Positions 26,389-36,291 of a DNA stretch of 64,000 nt are shown here, piece by piece (position 1 is the stretch's first letter; each line of letters starts with the position of its first letter). The stretch lies in assembly GCF_026898135.2 (NCBI RefSeq), contig NZ_CP114035.2, positions 5,125,501 through 5,189,500 of the forward strand. The letters are read 5' to 3'. The notes beneath the pieces were generated by a model. The model was not told the origin of the DNA and did not search any database. It saw nothing but the letters and a program-made list of their open reading frames with translations. This DNA comes from Pseudomonas fortuita (lineage in GTDB: Bacteria; Pseudomonadota; Gammaproteobacteria; Pseudomonadales; Pseudomonadaceae). The position numbers were made by a program, and so were the translations under genes.

Positions 26389-27399
26389 TTACCAGGTGAC
26401 GCCGAAGCCAGCGGTATAGCGGGTCTTGTCCAGGTCACTTTCACGCGTGCCGGTGATGATGTCCTTTTCAGCCTTGAGGTTGAGCGAGGCCCACTCGGTG
26501 ACCTTGTAGCGCAGGCCAACTTCGGCATCCAGCGAGTAGTCGGCCACGCCACCCAGCGGCTTGGCGAACTCGCCGTTGGTAAACAGCTGCACGTTCTTGC
26601 CGATCAGGTAGCGGGTGTAGTCCCACTTTACCGCTGCGGAATAGAAGTTGTCCTTGCCGCCGTCCTGGTACTCGAAGTCGGTGCGGTTGATCAGTGAACC
26701 CAGCGAGAACGCCCCCAGTTCATCGTCCCAGAACTGGTAACCCGGGCCGGTACCGACAGTGCGCTGACGGGCCAGGTCTTCGATGCGGTCACGCTTGTAT
26801 TCCGCACGCCCCTGCCAGAACCACTTCTCGGTAATGAAACGGTCCAGTGCGTACTCGGCGCTCCAGTTGTCGGTAGTGGTGACGTCGTCCTTGGTCTCGC
26901 GGTTGTATTCGCCTTCGGCATTGTGCCGCCAGCGGCCATGGCGAGCGGTGGTCTTGAAGCCTACGTCGTAATCGTCGGTGTCGTTCTCGGCGCGCTTGTA
27001 GTCCAGCGCCACATCGACGTTGCCTTTCCACACGAAGTCCTCGACCAGCGGTTTGGGCTTCATGATCTGCTCGATGCTGGCCAGTTCCACAGTCTTCGGC
27101 GCCTCGCCGTTGGCCAAGGTCACCTTGCCGGGCTCTGCGGCTTTCAGCGACTTGGCTTTTTCACCGGTGTAGGCGTCTTGCTTGACCAGCATCTCCTGGT
27201 CGCTTTCCAAGGTCTGGACTTGTTTCCAGTCCAGCGCAATGGACCCACCGTACGGGGTTTCCAGCAGCAGCTTGCCGCCGTCGAAGACTTTGATCTTGCC
27301 ACTGAGCCGGTCACCGTTCTTCATCCATACGGTGTCGGCCAACACCGGAGAGGCGCACAAGGAGGCAGCTAGCAGGCACAACAACGATCTAGAATACAT
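26389..27399 (-). CDS. DUF481 outer-membrane beta-barrel protein
   Basis: A 336-residue exported protein with a signal peptide (MYSRSLLCLLAASLCASPVLA, cleavage before DTVW). An N-terminal domain of about 100 residues with DTVWMKNGDRLSGKI precedes a DUF481/YdiY-like barrel of alternating strands rich in Tyr and Trp. The protein ends in W (TAGFGVTW), a typical outer-membrane insertion signal. Function is unknown. The start at 27399 is placed by the signal peptide. A short REP-free gap separates it from the divergent alkyltransferase-like gene. Confidence 0.87.
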   Translation of the reverse strand: MYSRSLLCLLAASLCASPVLADTVWMKNGDRLSGKIKVFDGGKLLLETPYGGSIALDWKQVQTLESDQEMLVKQDAYTGEKAKSLKAAEPGKVTLANGEAPKTVELASIEQIMKPKPLVEDFVWKGNVDVALDYKRAENDTDDYDVGFKTTARHGRWRHNAEGEYNRETKDDVTTTDNWSAEYALDRFITEKWFWQGRAEYKRDRIEDLARQRTVGTGPGYQFWDDELGAFSLGSLINRTDFEYQDGGKDNFYSAAVKWDYTRYLIGKNVQLFTNGEFAKPLGGVADYSLDAEVGLRYKVTEWASLNLKAEKDIITGTRESDLDKTRYTAGFGVTW

Positions 27400-27550
27400 A
27401 AGCGGGCTATGGGTTCGATTTGACAAAAAAGCCGGGCATTATCCAGATACCGACGGCCAGAGCAAGGACAGACCGAGCACATGGCGTTGAGTTCAACTCT
27501 CATTTGCCGGACCACCGGTCCAGTTTCATCTGCAGCCCAAGGGGGGCGTG

Positions 27551-27904
27551 ATGTCTGATGGATATGAGCACGCACTGGGGAGTGCCGAGGGCCGACGAAC
27601 GGTGTTGTACTCGGTACTCGGCCAAGTGCCGCCCGGCAAGGTGGTGAGCTACGGCCAACTGGCCGAGCTGGCGGGGCTTGGCCGCGCGGCACGTTGGGTC
27701 GGGCGCACCCTTGGGCAGCTGCCGGCAGACACCCGGCTGCCCTGGCACCGGGTACTCGGCGCAGGTGGCCGGCTGAGCCTGGCATTGGGTACGCCATCAG
27801 GGGATGAACAGCGGGCGCGATTACGCGCAGAGGGTGTGAATGTAGCCAACAATCGTGTGGATATGTCGCGCCATGGCTGGCGCCCAATGGAGCACAGCGG
27901 TTAG
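27551..27904 (+). CDS. Alkyltransferase-like (ATL) DNA-damage-recognition protein
   Basis: A 117-residue member of the MGMT methyltransferase family covering only the DNA-binding C-terminal domain. The active-site motif PCHRV is PWHRV here, so the methyl-accepting cysteine is replaced by tryptophan. This is the hallmark of ATL proteins, which bind O6-alkylguanine without repairing it and hand the lesion to nucleotide excision repair. The helix-turn-helix region (SYGQLAELAGLGRAARWVGRTL) is intact. An ATG one codon after a GTG is used. Confidence 0.93.
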   Translation: MSDGYEHALGSAEGRRTVLYSVLGQVPPGKVVSYGQLAELAGLGRAARWVGRTLGQLPADTRLPWHRVLGAGGRLSLALGTPSGDEQRARLRAEGVNVANNRVDMSRHGWRPMEHSG

Positions 27905-27947
27905 AGTGCGCGCTTTGTTTTCGTAAACTTGAGGCAGATGTTGGCCC

Positions 27948-29495
27948 ATGCCCCGTAAAACCTGGCGCGCTGCGCTTGCTGCCTATGCCAGCCCGTCAAC
28001 CTTGGTACTTTTGCTGCTCGGTTTCGCCGCTGGCCTGCCCTACATGCTGGTGTTCTCGACCCTGTCCGTGTGGTTGCGTGAAGCCGGCGTTGCCCGCGAA
28101 ACCATTGGTTACGCCAGCCTGATCGGCCTAGCCTACGCCTTCAAATGGGTGTGGTCGCCGCTGCTGGACCAATGGCGCCTGCCGCTACTCGGCGGCCTGG
28201 GGCGCCGGCGCTCGTGGTTGCTGCTGTCGCAAGCGCTGGTGGTGGTCGGGCTGGTTGGCATGAGCCTGTGCGACCCGCAACAACACCTGTCGTGGTTGAT
28301 TGCCATGGCGGTGCTGGTAGCGTTCGCCTCTGCCACACAAGATATCGCCGTCGACGCCTATCGCCTGGAAATCGCCGACGACCAACGCCAGGCCGCACTC
28401 GCCGCCAGCTACATGGCCGGTTACCGGGTGGCCGCATTGCTCGCCACGGCAGGCGCACTGTTCTTCGCCGAATGGTTCGGCTCCACGGGTTTCAGCTATT
28501 TGCACAAGGCCTGGGCCGGCACGTATGTGATGTTCGGGGTGATGATGCTGCCCGCCCTGTTCACCACGCTGGTCATGCGCGAGCCGCCAGTGCCCATGCG
28601 TACCCAATTGTCGGCAGCGCGCTATGGGCTGATGCACCAGCTGGCGTCGGTGTTCGTACTGATCATCCTGCTGGTGTCGGTACCCGCCAGCTTTACCCAG
28701 ATGTTCAATACCGGCTGGTCCAGCGTCATTTCCGGTGATGCCACGCCGCTCGACCTGTTGCTGGAAGACCGCGCGTTCCTGCGCCTGATCCTCTATGTGC
28801 TGCTGAGCTGGGCGTGCCTGTCCAGCCTGGGCCGCCGGGGCCTGGCCCCGGTGCTGACCCCGGTCAACGACTTCATCACCCGCTATCGCTGGCAGGCCCT
28901 GCTGCTGCTTGGTCTGATCGCCACGTATCGCATGTCGGATACCGTGATGGGCGTGATGGCCAACGTGTTCTACATCGACATGGGCTTCACCAAGGACCAG
29001 ATCGCCAGTGTCAGCAAGATCTTCGGCCTGATCATGACCTTGGTCGGCGCCGGGGTTGGCGGCCTGCTGATCGTGCGTTTTGGCATCATGCCGATCCTGT
29101 TCATCGGCGGTATAGCCTCGGCCGGCACCAACATCCTGTTCCTGATGCTGGCCGACATGGGGCCGAACCTGGAAATGCTGGTGGTGACCATCTCGCTGGA
29201 CAACTTCAGCTCCGGCATGGCCACCTCGGCCTTTGTTGCCTACCTGTCGAGCCTGACCAACCTGAAGTTCTCGGCGACGCAGTACGCGCTGCTTAGCTCG
29301 ATCATGCTGCTGTTGCCGCGGCTGATCGGCGGGTATTCAGGGGTTATGGTGGAGAAGTTCGGCTACCACGACTTCTTCCTGATCACCGCATTGCTGGGTG
29401 TGCCTACGCTGATTCTGATCGCCCTGCAGTGGCGCCAGGAAGCCGGGCGAGGCAAGCCGGTGGCAGAGGAAGGTTCAGCCGCTGAGCGGCCCTGA
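27948..29495 (+). CDS. ampG: AmpG muropeptide permease
   Basis: A 515-residue major facilitator protein with about 14 hydrophobic segments. It imports GlcNAc-anhydroMurNAc peptides from the periplasm for cell-wall recycling, and so controls AmpC beta-lactamase induction where present. The N-terminus (LLLGFAAGLPYMLVFSTLSVWLREAG) and AYAFKWVWSPLLDQ are typical of AmpG. It follows the ATL gene by 43 bp in the same direction, and a long REPIN follows its end. Confidence 0.95.
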   Translation: MPRKTWRAALAAYASPSTLVLLLLGFAAGLPYMLVFSTLSVWLREAGVARETIGYASLIGLAYAFKWVWSPLLDQWRLPLLGGLGRRRSWLLLSQALVVVGLVGMSLCDPQQHLSWLIAMAVLVAFASATQDIAVDAYRLEIADDQRQAALAASYMAGYRVAALLATAGALFFAEWFGSTGFSYLHKAWAGTYVMFGVMMLPALFTTLVMREPPVPMRTQLSAARYGLMHQLASVFVLIILLVSVPASFTQMFNTGWSSVISGDATPLDLLLEDRAFLRLILYVLLSWACLSSLGRRGLAPVLTPVNDFITRYRWQALLLLGLIATYRMSDTVMGVMANVFYIDMGFTKDQIASVSKIFGLIMTLVGAGVGGLLIVRFGIMPILFIGGIASAGTNILFLMLADMGPNLEMLVVTISLDNFSSGMATSAFVAYLSSLTNLKFSATQYALLSSIMLLLPRLIGGYSGVMVEKFGYHDFFLITALLGVPTLILIALQWRQEAGRGKPVAEEGSAAERP

Positions 29496-29509
29496 AAGAA
29501 CTCTATCCC

Positions 29510-29615
29510 TGTACCGGCCCTTTCGCGGGTAAACCCGCTCCCACAGGTACTGCACAGCGCTCAAAGACGGTGCCGTACCTGTGGGAGCGGGTTTACCCGC
29601 GAAAGGGCCGGTACA
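29510..29615. repeat. REPIN: perfect 41-bp inverted repeat
   Basis: Arms 29510-29550 and 29575-29615 are exact reverse complements with a 24-nt loop and the core GCGGGTAAACCCGC. It lies between convergent ampG and the MdfA-like gene and may act as a terminator for both. Confidence 0.93.
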
Positions 29616-29626
29616 GCCAACTGAAT

Positions 29627-30871
29627 TTACTGAGCAACAGCCCCTTCCCCAGGCCGCCCACCGACGACAAACCACAACGGCCACAACGCCAGAGCCCCCG
29701 CCACACCCGCCGCCATGGCAAAGTGCAACAAGCTGGCCCCGGCGCCGATCATCGCCAGCACCGCACCGCCCAACCCCAGCAGGGCAATGGTGATCATGCC
29801 CAGCATGGCCGAGACCAGGCCTTTGCTCTGTTCGCTGGAGAACAATGTCATGCGGTACAGCACAGCGTTGGCCACACCCAGCCCCAGCGCGTACAGCGAC
29901 ATGCCCGCCACCACACTGGTAACGCTCGGCCAGTACCAGGTCGCCAGCACCATCAGGCACAAGCCGGCCAGGTAAGGCCATAGCGCGCCACGCACCAGGG
30001 CCGGGAGTGGGTAGCGATCGGCGATGCGGTTGATGATCAGGTTACCGAGGATCAGCCCGCCAAACACCGGCAGCTGCCACAACGCATATTCCATCGTGCT
30101 CAGCCCCTCATCGTGGATGAGCAGCACCGGCGAGAGGCCGATCCAGCCAATCAGCGGCAAACCGACCAGGCCCAACGCAGCGCTGCCAGCGACAAAGCGC
30201 CGGTTCGTCAGCAACTGACCGTAGCCCGCCAGCAGTGGCAGCAGGTGAATCGGCGTGAACGCCAGGCGCGAGCCGTCGCGGCGTTCCACACCGAGAGTCT
30301 CCGGCATCAGGCGGTACAACAGCCCCCACACCAGCACCGCGCCAATGGCAAAGGCCACGAACAGCCAGCGCCAGTCCAGCCACTGCAGCAGCAGGGTTCC
30401 CACCAATGGCCCAAGCAGGGGTGACAGCAAGGCGATGTTGGCCAGCAAGGCCATCATGCGCACAGCGTCAGCCTCGCTGAAGGCTTCGTTCAGGGCCGGG
30501 TAGCTGACTGTGACGACAAAGCCGAGGCCGATGCCCTGCAACAGGCGCAGCAGGTTGAACAGGCCAATGTCGTGAACCCAGAAGGTGGCCAGACAGGCCA
30601 GGCCGAAAAACGCGCAGCCAACCAGAAGCAGCGGACGCCGGCCATAACGGTCGGCCAGTGGACCGATCAGCCATTGCAGCACCACGCCCCCCAACAGATA
30701 GAGGTTCAGGGCATGGGGGATGTAGTCGGGGCTGGCGTTCAGGTCGCCCACCACCACCGGCATGGCCGGCATGACGGCGTCGCTGGCCAAATAAGTCAGC
30801 AGCTCGAACAAGGCCAGGGTCAGGCCGAACAACAAGGCGCGCAGCGGGGTGATGTACAGCAGTGGTTTCAT
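29627..30871 (-). CDS. mdfA: MdfA-type multidrug MFS exporter
   Basis: A 414-residue, 12-helix transporter closely resembling E. coli MdfA along its length (LQWLIGPLADRYGRRPLLLVG for motif A, ALLANIALLSPLLGPLVG for motif C, and SKGLVSAMLGM). The two membrane acidic residues that couple drug and proton transport in MdfA (Glu26 and Asp34) are conserved as Glu23 and Asp31 in LFELLTYLASDAVMP. It should export lipophilic cations and some neutral drugs such as chloramphenicol. The start at 30871 is set by alignment with MdfA. It is convergent with ampG. Confidence 0.88.
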   Translation of the reverse strand: MKPLLYITPLRALLFGLTLALFELLTYLASDAVMPAMPVVVGDLNASPDYIPHALNLYLLGGVVLQWLIGPLADRYGRRPLLLVGCAFFGLACLATFWVHDIGLFNLLRLLQGIGLGFVVTVSYPALNEAFSEADAVRMMALLANIALLSPLLGPLVGTLLLQWLDWRWLFVAFAIGAVLVWGLLYRLMPETLGVERRDGSRLAFTPIHLLPLLAGYGQLLTNRRFVAGSAALGLVGLPLIGWIGLSPVLLIHDEGLSTMEYALWQLPVFGGLILGNLIINRIADRYPLPALVRGALWPYLAGLCLMVLATWYWPSVTSVVAGMSLYALGLGVANAVLYRMTLFSSEQSKGLVSAMLGMITIALLGLGGAVLAMIGAGASLLHFAMAAGVAGALALWPLWFVVGGRPGEGAVAQ

Positions 30872-30959
30872 GATGGCATATCGGGTGTGGCAGGTGGGGC
30901 CAGGGTATATGCCAGAAAAGTCGAGCAATTGCTGTGAACAAGTGTAAAACCGGGGCCGC

Positions 30960-31023
30960 TTCGGGGCTTGCCCGCTTCCACAGAGGTCAAGCAATCCCTG
31001 TGAGAGCGGGCAAGCCCGCGAAA
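30960..31023. repeat. REP pair, imperfect arms
   Basis: The arms GGGCTTGCCCGCTTCCACAG and CTGTGAGAGCGGGCAAGCCC face each other with a short spacer and some mismatches. It lies between mscS and the mdfA-like gene. Confidence 0.8.
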
Positions 31024-31059
31024 GGGGCACGCAGCGGCCCCTTTGATGACAACGCGGTA

Positions 31060-31902
31060 CTACTGCGTGGCCGTTTCCTGCACCACACGAATCACCCGCT
31101 GCGGAAACGGAATGTCGATCCCCTCGGCTTTCAGGCGGTCACGCGCCTGCTCGTTGAGCATGAACATCACGTCCCAGTAATCGGACGTCTTGGTCCACAA
31201 GCGCAGCGAGACGGTAATCGAGCTGTCGCCCAGCGTCGCCACTACTGCCTGCGGTGCCGGGTCGGGCAGAACACGCGGGTCCTTTGCCAGCTCCAGCAGC
31301 ACGTTGCGGGCCTTCTGCAGGTCGGCCTCGTAGTCCACACCCACATCGAATACCACCTTGCGGGTAGGCTGGCGGTTGGTGTTGGTAATGATGCCGTTGG
31401 ACAGGCTGCCGTTAGGCATGATCACAGTCTTGTTGTCACCGGTACGCAACACGGTGTGGAAGATCTGGATGCTGTCGACTGTCCCGGCAACGCCCTGCGC
31501 CTCGATCCAGTCACCGATGCGGAAGGGGCGGAACATCAGGATCAGCACACCACCGGCAAAGTTCGCCAGGCTGCCCTGCAAGGCCAGGCCGATAGCCAGG
31601 CCCGCAGCACCGATAGCGGCCACGAACGAGGTGGTCTCGATGCCGATCATCGAGGCCACGCTGACCAACAGCAGCACCTTCAGCACGATGTTCGCCAGGG
31701 TGCTGATGAAACCCTGCAGCGCCAGGTCGGCGTTGCGCAAGCCCACCAGCTTGCCGAGGCGTGCGCTGACTTTGTTGATGATCCACCAGCCCACCGCCAG
31801 GGTCAGCAGTGCCAGCAGCACACGGCTGCCGTACTCCATGATCAAGGGGATCCAGGTCTGGGATTGGCGGACGAGCTGATCGACTTCAGCGTTCAAATCC
31901 AT
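31060..31902 (-). CDS. mscS: Small-conductance mechanosensitive channel MscS
   Basis: A 280-residue MscS channel. It has three N-terminal helices, the pore-lining TM3 with the Gly/Ala pattern (AAIGAAGLAIGLALQGSLAN), then the beta domain (FRPFRIGDWIEAQGVAGTV, MPNGSLSNGIITN) and the C-terminal alpha/beta domain. It opens on hypo-osmotic shock to release solutes. The start at 31902 (MDLNAEVD) has AGGAG 6 nt upstream. An ATG two codons earlier overlaps that site. It lies upstream of the mdfA-like gene and downstream of yajQ. Confidence 0.94.
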   Translation of the reverse strand: MDLNAEVDQLVRQSQTWIPLIMEYGSRVLLALLTLAVGWWIINKVSARLGKLVGLRNADLALQGFISTLANIVLKVLLLVSVASMIGIETTSFVAAIGAAGLAIGLALQGSLANFAGGVLILMFRPFRIGDWIEAQGVAGTVDSIQIFHTVLRTGDNKTVIMPNGSLSNGIITNTNRQPTRKVVFDVGVDYEADLQKARNVLLELAKDPRVLPDPAPQAVVATLGDSSITVSLRLWTKTSDYWDVMFMLNEQARDRLKAEGIDIPFPQRVIRVVQETATQ

Positions 31903-32016
31903 ATTCATCTCCTGATGCCGAGCGGCAAGTACACGGTAGAACAGGCTGCGCGCATTCACACAGCCCCGGCCCCCATGGACATCATTGCGCCATCGGGGTT
32001 CCGGCCCGCAACCGCA

Positions 32017-32502
32017 TCAATCGCGGAAGTTGTTGAACTGCAGCGGCATGTCGAATTCCTTGGTGCGCAGCAGCGCAATGGCTTCCTGCAGGTCGTCACG
32101 CTTCTTGCCGGTGACCCGCACCTGCTCACCCTGGATGGCGGCTTGCACTTTCAGCTTGCCATCCTTGATGGTGGCAACGATCTTCTTCGCCAGGTCTTTG
32201 TCGATGCCTTCGCGGAATTTGGCTTCCTGCTTCTTTTCCTTGCCGGAAGGGTACGGGTCCTTGGTTTCCAGGCACTTCACGTCGATCTTGCGCTTGACCA
32301 ATGCAAGGCGCAGGATTTCCAGCATCGCTTCGAGCTGGAATTCTTCCTCGGCGGTGAGCATCACGGTCTGATCTTTGTCCTTGAACTCAAAGGTGCCCTT
32401 GCCTTTCAGGTCGTAACGGCGATCAAGTTCCTTGATGGCGTTATCAACGGCGTTCTGCACTTCGTGCTTGTCCAGTTCCGATACCACGTCGAACGAAGGC
32501 AT
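32017..32502 (-). CDS. yajQ: YajQ-family nucleotide-binding protein
   Basis: A 161-residue UPF0234/YajQ protein that starts [22 protein letters not shown] and ends [14 protein letters not shown] ([10 protein letters not shown]). The family has two ferredoxin-like domains and binds nucleotides. Xanthomonas and Pseudomonas members bind c-di-GMP and modulate transcription. It is divergent from panE with 100 bp between. Confidence 0.95.
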   Translation of the reverse strand: MPSFDVVSELDKHEVQNAVDNAIKELDRRYDLKGKGTFEFKDKDQTVMLTAEEEFQLEAMLEILRLALVKRKIDVKCLETKDPYPSGKEKKQEAKFREGIDKDLAKKIVATIKDGKLKVQAAIQGEQVRVTGKKRDDLQEAIALLRTKEFDMPLQFNNFRD

Positions 32503-32560
32503 GGTTGTTCTCCCAAAATAAAAGCGCGCTCAGGCTGAAGATGGAGCGCGCTGGGTTTGA

Positions 32561-33520
<960 letters not shown>

Positions 33521-33558
33521 CGCGCCCCTTTCAACCGGATACGGACATTGCCTAGCCC

Positions 33559-35583
33559 ATGACCTTGCGCCAACGCCTGGAAAACCTCCCGGTCGGGCAG
33601 AAGCTGCTGGCGGCCCTGCTGGTATTGCTGGTGACCATCCTGCTGGTGGCCAACCTCACCTTCATTAGCGCCGCCTACTGGATCACCCAGGAAAGCATGG
33701 CGCCGCAGGCACTGCAGACCATCGGCCGGCTGGTGGCCAACCCGCAGCTGGCGGCCCGCGCTGGCGACACCCCGGAAACCGCCAGTGCCCTGCTCAAGGA
33801 ACTGGACAGCTACACGCCGCTACGCGCCGCCGCTGTCTACGGCGGCGACGGGCGTATGCTGGCACAGCTGCAGCATGGCGAGCCGCTGGCCCTGCCCAAG
33901 CGTTTTCGCAACATAGACGGCTGGCGCCTGATGGAGTTTCGCAGCACCCAGCTGATCCGCATACCGCGCGACGCCAACCCGCCTGCACACCTGCTGCTGG
34001 TGGCCAGCAGCGAGCTGCCCATGGCGTTCTACACCGGCACACTGAGCGCCAGCCTGGGCATACTGGTGTTCAGCATCCTGCTGTGGATTGTGGTCGCCCG
34101 GCAGATAAAACGCCTGATCACCCAGCCGATCAACCAGCTCGAAGAGCTCAGCCGCCAGGTCACCCGCGAAGAGAGCTACGCCTTGCGGGCCAAGCGCGGC
34201 AACGACGACGAAATCGGCAGCCTGGCCGAAGCCTTCAACACCATGCTCTCGCGCATCGAAGGCCGCGAGCAGCAGCTAAAACGCGCACGAGACGAATTCC
34301 AGAGCGCCTACGACCAGGCCCAGGGCCTGGCCGAGGAAACCCGCCATACCAACCGCAAACTTGAGTTGGAAGTGCAGGTGCGCAGCAAGATCGAGAAAAA
34401 ACTCACAGGCTTCCAGAACTACCTCAACAGCATCATCGACTCGATGCCCTCGGCGCTGATCGCCCTCGACGAACAGCTCTACGTGACCCAGTGGAACCAC
34501 GAAGCCACGGTGCTTTCCGGTACGCCACTGGACGAAGCGCTGAACCAGCCAGTATTCATTGCCTTCGAGCCGCTCAAGCCGTTCTTGCCACAGTTGAAGG
34601 AAACCGTGGAAAAGCACCGCGTCGCGAAAATCGAGCGGGTCACCTGGCCCAAAGGCGATGACCTGCGCCACTACGCTTTGACCTTCTACCCCCTGACCGG
34701 CGGCGGTGGGCGCGGCGTGGTGATCCGTATCGATGACATTACCCAGCGCCTGTCGCTGGAAGAGATGATGGTGCAATCCGAAAAGATGCTCTCGGTCGGT
34801 GGACTGGCGGCGGGCATGGCCCACGAGATCAACAACCCGCTGGGCGCCATCCTGCACAACGTGCAAAACATTCGCCGGCGCCTGTCGTCCGAGCTGCCGC
34901 GCAACCAGGAGCAGGCCGAAGAGCTGGGCATCGACCTGGCCACGGTCAACCGCTACCTGGACAGCCGTGAGGTGCCACAGTTGCTCGATGGCATTCAGCA
35001 GGCCGGTGCCAGGGCAGCGAAGATCGTTACCCACATGCTCAGCTTCAGCCGCCGCAGCAACCGCCAGTTGGCGCCGTGCGACCTGCCGGCACTGATCGAC
35101 CAGGCGGTGGAAATTGCTGGCAATGACTTTGACCTGGCCATCGGCTTCGACTTCAAGGGCCAGGCCATCGTGCGCCAATTCGACCCGGAGTTGGGCCCTG
35201 TGCCATGCACCGCCAACGAACTGGAACAGGTACTGCTCAACCTGCTGAAAAATGCGGCTCAGGCCATCCACGTGCGGCCACAGCCCAGCGAGCCCGGGCG
35301 CATCACCCTGCGCACCCGGCTGAACCCGCCATGGGCGGAAATCCAGGTCGAGGACAATGGCGTCGGCATGCCCGAGGCGGTGCGCAAACGCACCTTCGAG
35401 CCGTTCTTCACCACCAAGGAAATAGGCCAAGGCACCGGCCTGGGCCTGTCGGTTTCGTATTTCATCATCACCAACAACCACAAGGGGCAGATGGAAGTGC
35501 AGTCCACGCCCGGCCAGGGCACCTGCTTTACCCTGCGCCTGCCCCTTGGCCAGCCGGCGACGCCGGCCAACACGGAGAAGTGA
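33559..35583 (+). CDS. Membrane sensor histidine kinase with HAMP and PAS domains
   Basis: A 674-residue kinase. It has TM1 (about 15-38), a periplasmic sensor region of about 115 residues, TM2 (about 155-178), HAMP (ITQPINQLEELSRQV), a coiled coil, PAS (about 290-400), HisKA with His422 (GMAHEINNPLG) and an ATPase domain (NLLKNAAQAI, DNGVGMP, GTGLGLSVS). The HxxxNPL box is of the NtrB-like type. No response regulator gene is adjacent, so it is an orphan kinase here. The P. aeruginosa homologue is also next to panE. The signal is unknown. Confidence 0.9.
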   Translation: MTLRQRLENLPVGQKLLAALLVLLVTILLVANLTFISAAYWITQESMAPQALQTIGRLVANPQLAARAGDTPETASALLKELDSYTPLRAAAVYGGDGRMLAQLQHGEPLALPKRFRNIDGWRLMEFRSTQLIRIPRDANPPAHLLLVASSELPMAFYTGTLSASLGILVFSILLWIVVARQIKRLITQPINQLEELSRQVTREESYALRAKRGNDDEIGSLAEAFNTMLSRIEGREQQLKRARDEFQSAYDQAQGLAEETRHTNRKLELEVQVRSKIEKKLTGFQNYLNSIIDSMPSALIALDEQLYVTQWNHEATVLSGTPLDEALNQPVFIAFEPLKPFLPQLKETVEKHRVAKIERVTWPKGDDLRHYALTFYPLTGGGGRGVVIRIDDITQRLSLEEMMVQSEKMLSVGGLAAGMAHEINNPLGAILHNVQNIRRRLSSELPRNQEQAEELGIDLATVNRYLDSREVPQLLDGIQQAGARAAKIVTHMLSFSRRSNRQLAPCDLPALIDQAVEIAGNDFDLAIGFDFKGQAIVRQFDPELGPVPCTANELEQVLLNLLKNAAQAIHVRPQPSEPGRITLRTRLNPPWAEIQVEDNGVGMPEAVRKRTFEPFFTTKEIGQGTGLGLSVSYFIITNNHKGQMEVQSTPGQGTCFTLRLPLGQPATPANTEK

Positions 35584-35584
35584 C

Positions 35585-36151
35585 ATGGGCTACCGCCTGT
35601 CGAAGATCTACACACGCACCGGCGACACGGGCGAAACCGGCCTGGGCGACGGACGCCGGGTGCCCAAAGACCACCCGCGGATCGAGGCAATTGGCGAGGT
35701 GGACAGCCTGAACAGCCAGTTGGGCTTGCTGCTTGCGGGGCTGGACGAGCAAGGCCTGGACGAGGTGAGCGCCGTACTGATGCCGTGTCAGCACCGCTTG
35801 TTCGACCTGGGCGGTGAGCTGGCGATGCCGAGCTACCAGGCATTGACCCTGGCGGAGGTGGAACGCCTGGAAGCAGCCATCGATGTGTGGAACGAAGAGC
35901 TGGGGCCGTTGAAGAACTTCATTTTACCCAGTGGTTCGGCGCTGGTGGCGCAAGCGCATGTGTGCCGCAGCCTGGCGCGCAGTGCAGAGCGACGTTGTCA
36001 GCAGTTGAATGCCGTGGAGCCACTGGAAGGCGTTGGGTTGGCGTACATCAACCGGCTTTCCGATCTGTTGTTCGTGGCGGCGCGGATCATCGGGCGGCGC
36101 CAGGGGGTGGATGAGGTTTTGTGGCAGCCTGCCGAGAAACCCAAAGGCTGA
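35585..36151 (+). CDS. Cob(I)alamin adenosyltransferase, PduO type
   Basis: A 188-residue ATP:corrinoid adenosyltransferase that forms the coenzyme B12 Co-C bond. The ATP-binding N-terminus is IYTRTGDTGETGLGDGRRVPKD, and the conserved corrin/ATP site residues appear in GEVDSLNSQLG and SLARSAERRC. The start overlaps closely with the kinase end (ATG 1 bp after its stop), suggesting co-transcription. A REPIN follows. Confidence 0.93.
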   Translation: MGYRLSKIYTRTGDTGETGLGDGRRVPKDHPRIEAIGEVDSLNSQLGLLLAGLDEQGLDEVSAVLMPCQHRLFDLGGELAMPSYQALTLAEVERLEAAIDVWNEELGPLKNFILPSGSALVAQAHVCRSLARSAERRCQQLNAVEPLEGVGLAYINRLSDLLFVAARIIGRRQGVDEVLWQPAEKPKG

Positions 36152-36172
36152 TATTTCTGGGGCTGCTTTCAG

Positions 36173-36264
36173 CCCATTCGCGGGACAAGCCCGCTCCCAC
36201 AGGTACCTCACTGCCCTGAGGTTCGGCGCATTACCTGTGGGAGCGGGCTTGCCCCGCGAATGGG
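36173..36264. repeat. REPIN with 33-bp arms
   Basis: Arms 36173-36205 and 36232-36264 are reverse complements with one mismatch. The core is CGGGACAAGCCCGCTCCCACAGG. It lies between two convergent genes. Confidence 0.9.
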
Positions 36265-36291
36265 CCGCGCAGCGGCCCCTGTTCAGGCAAC

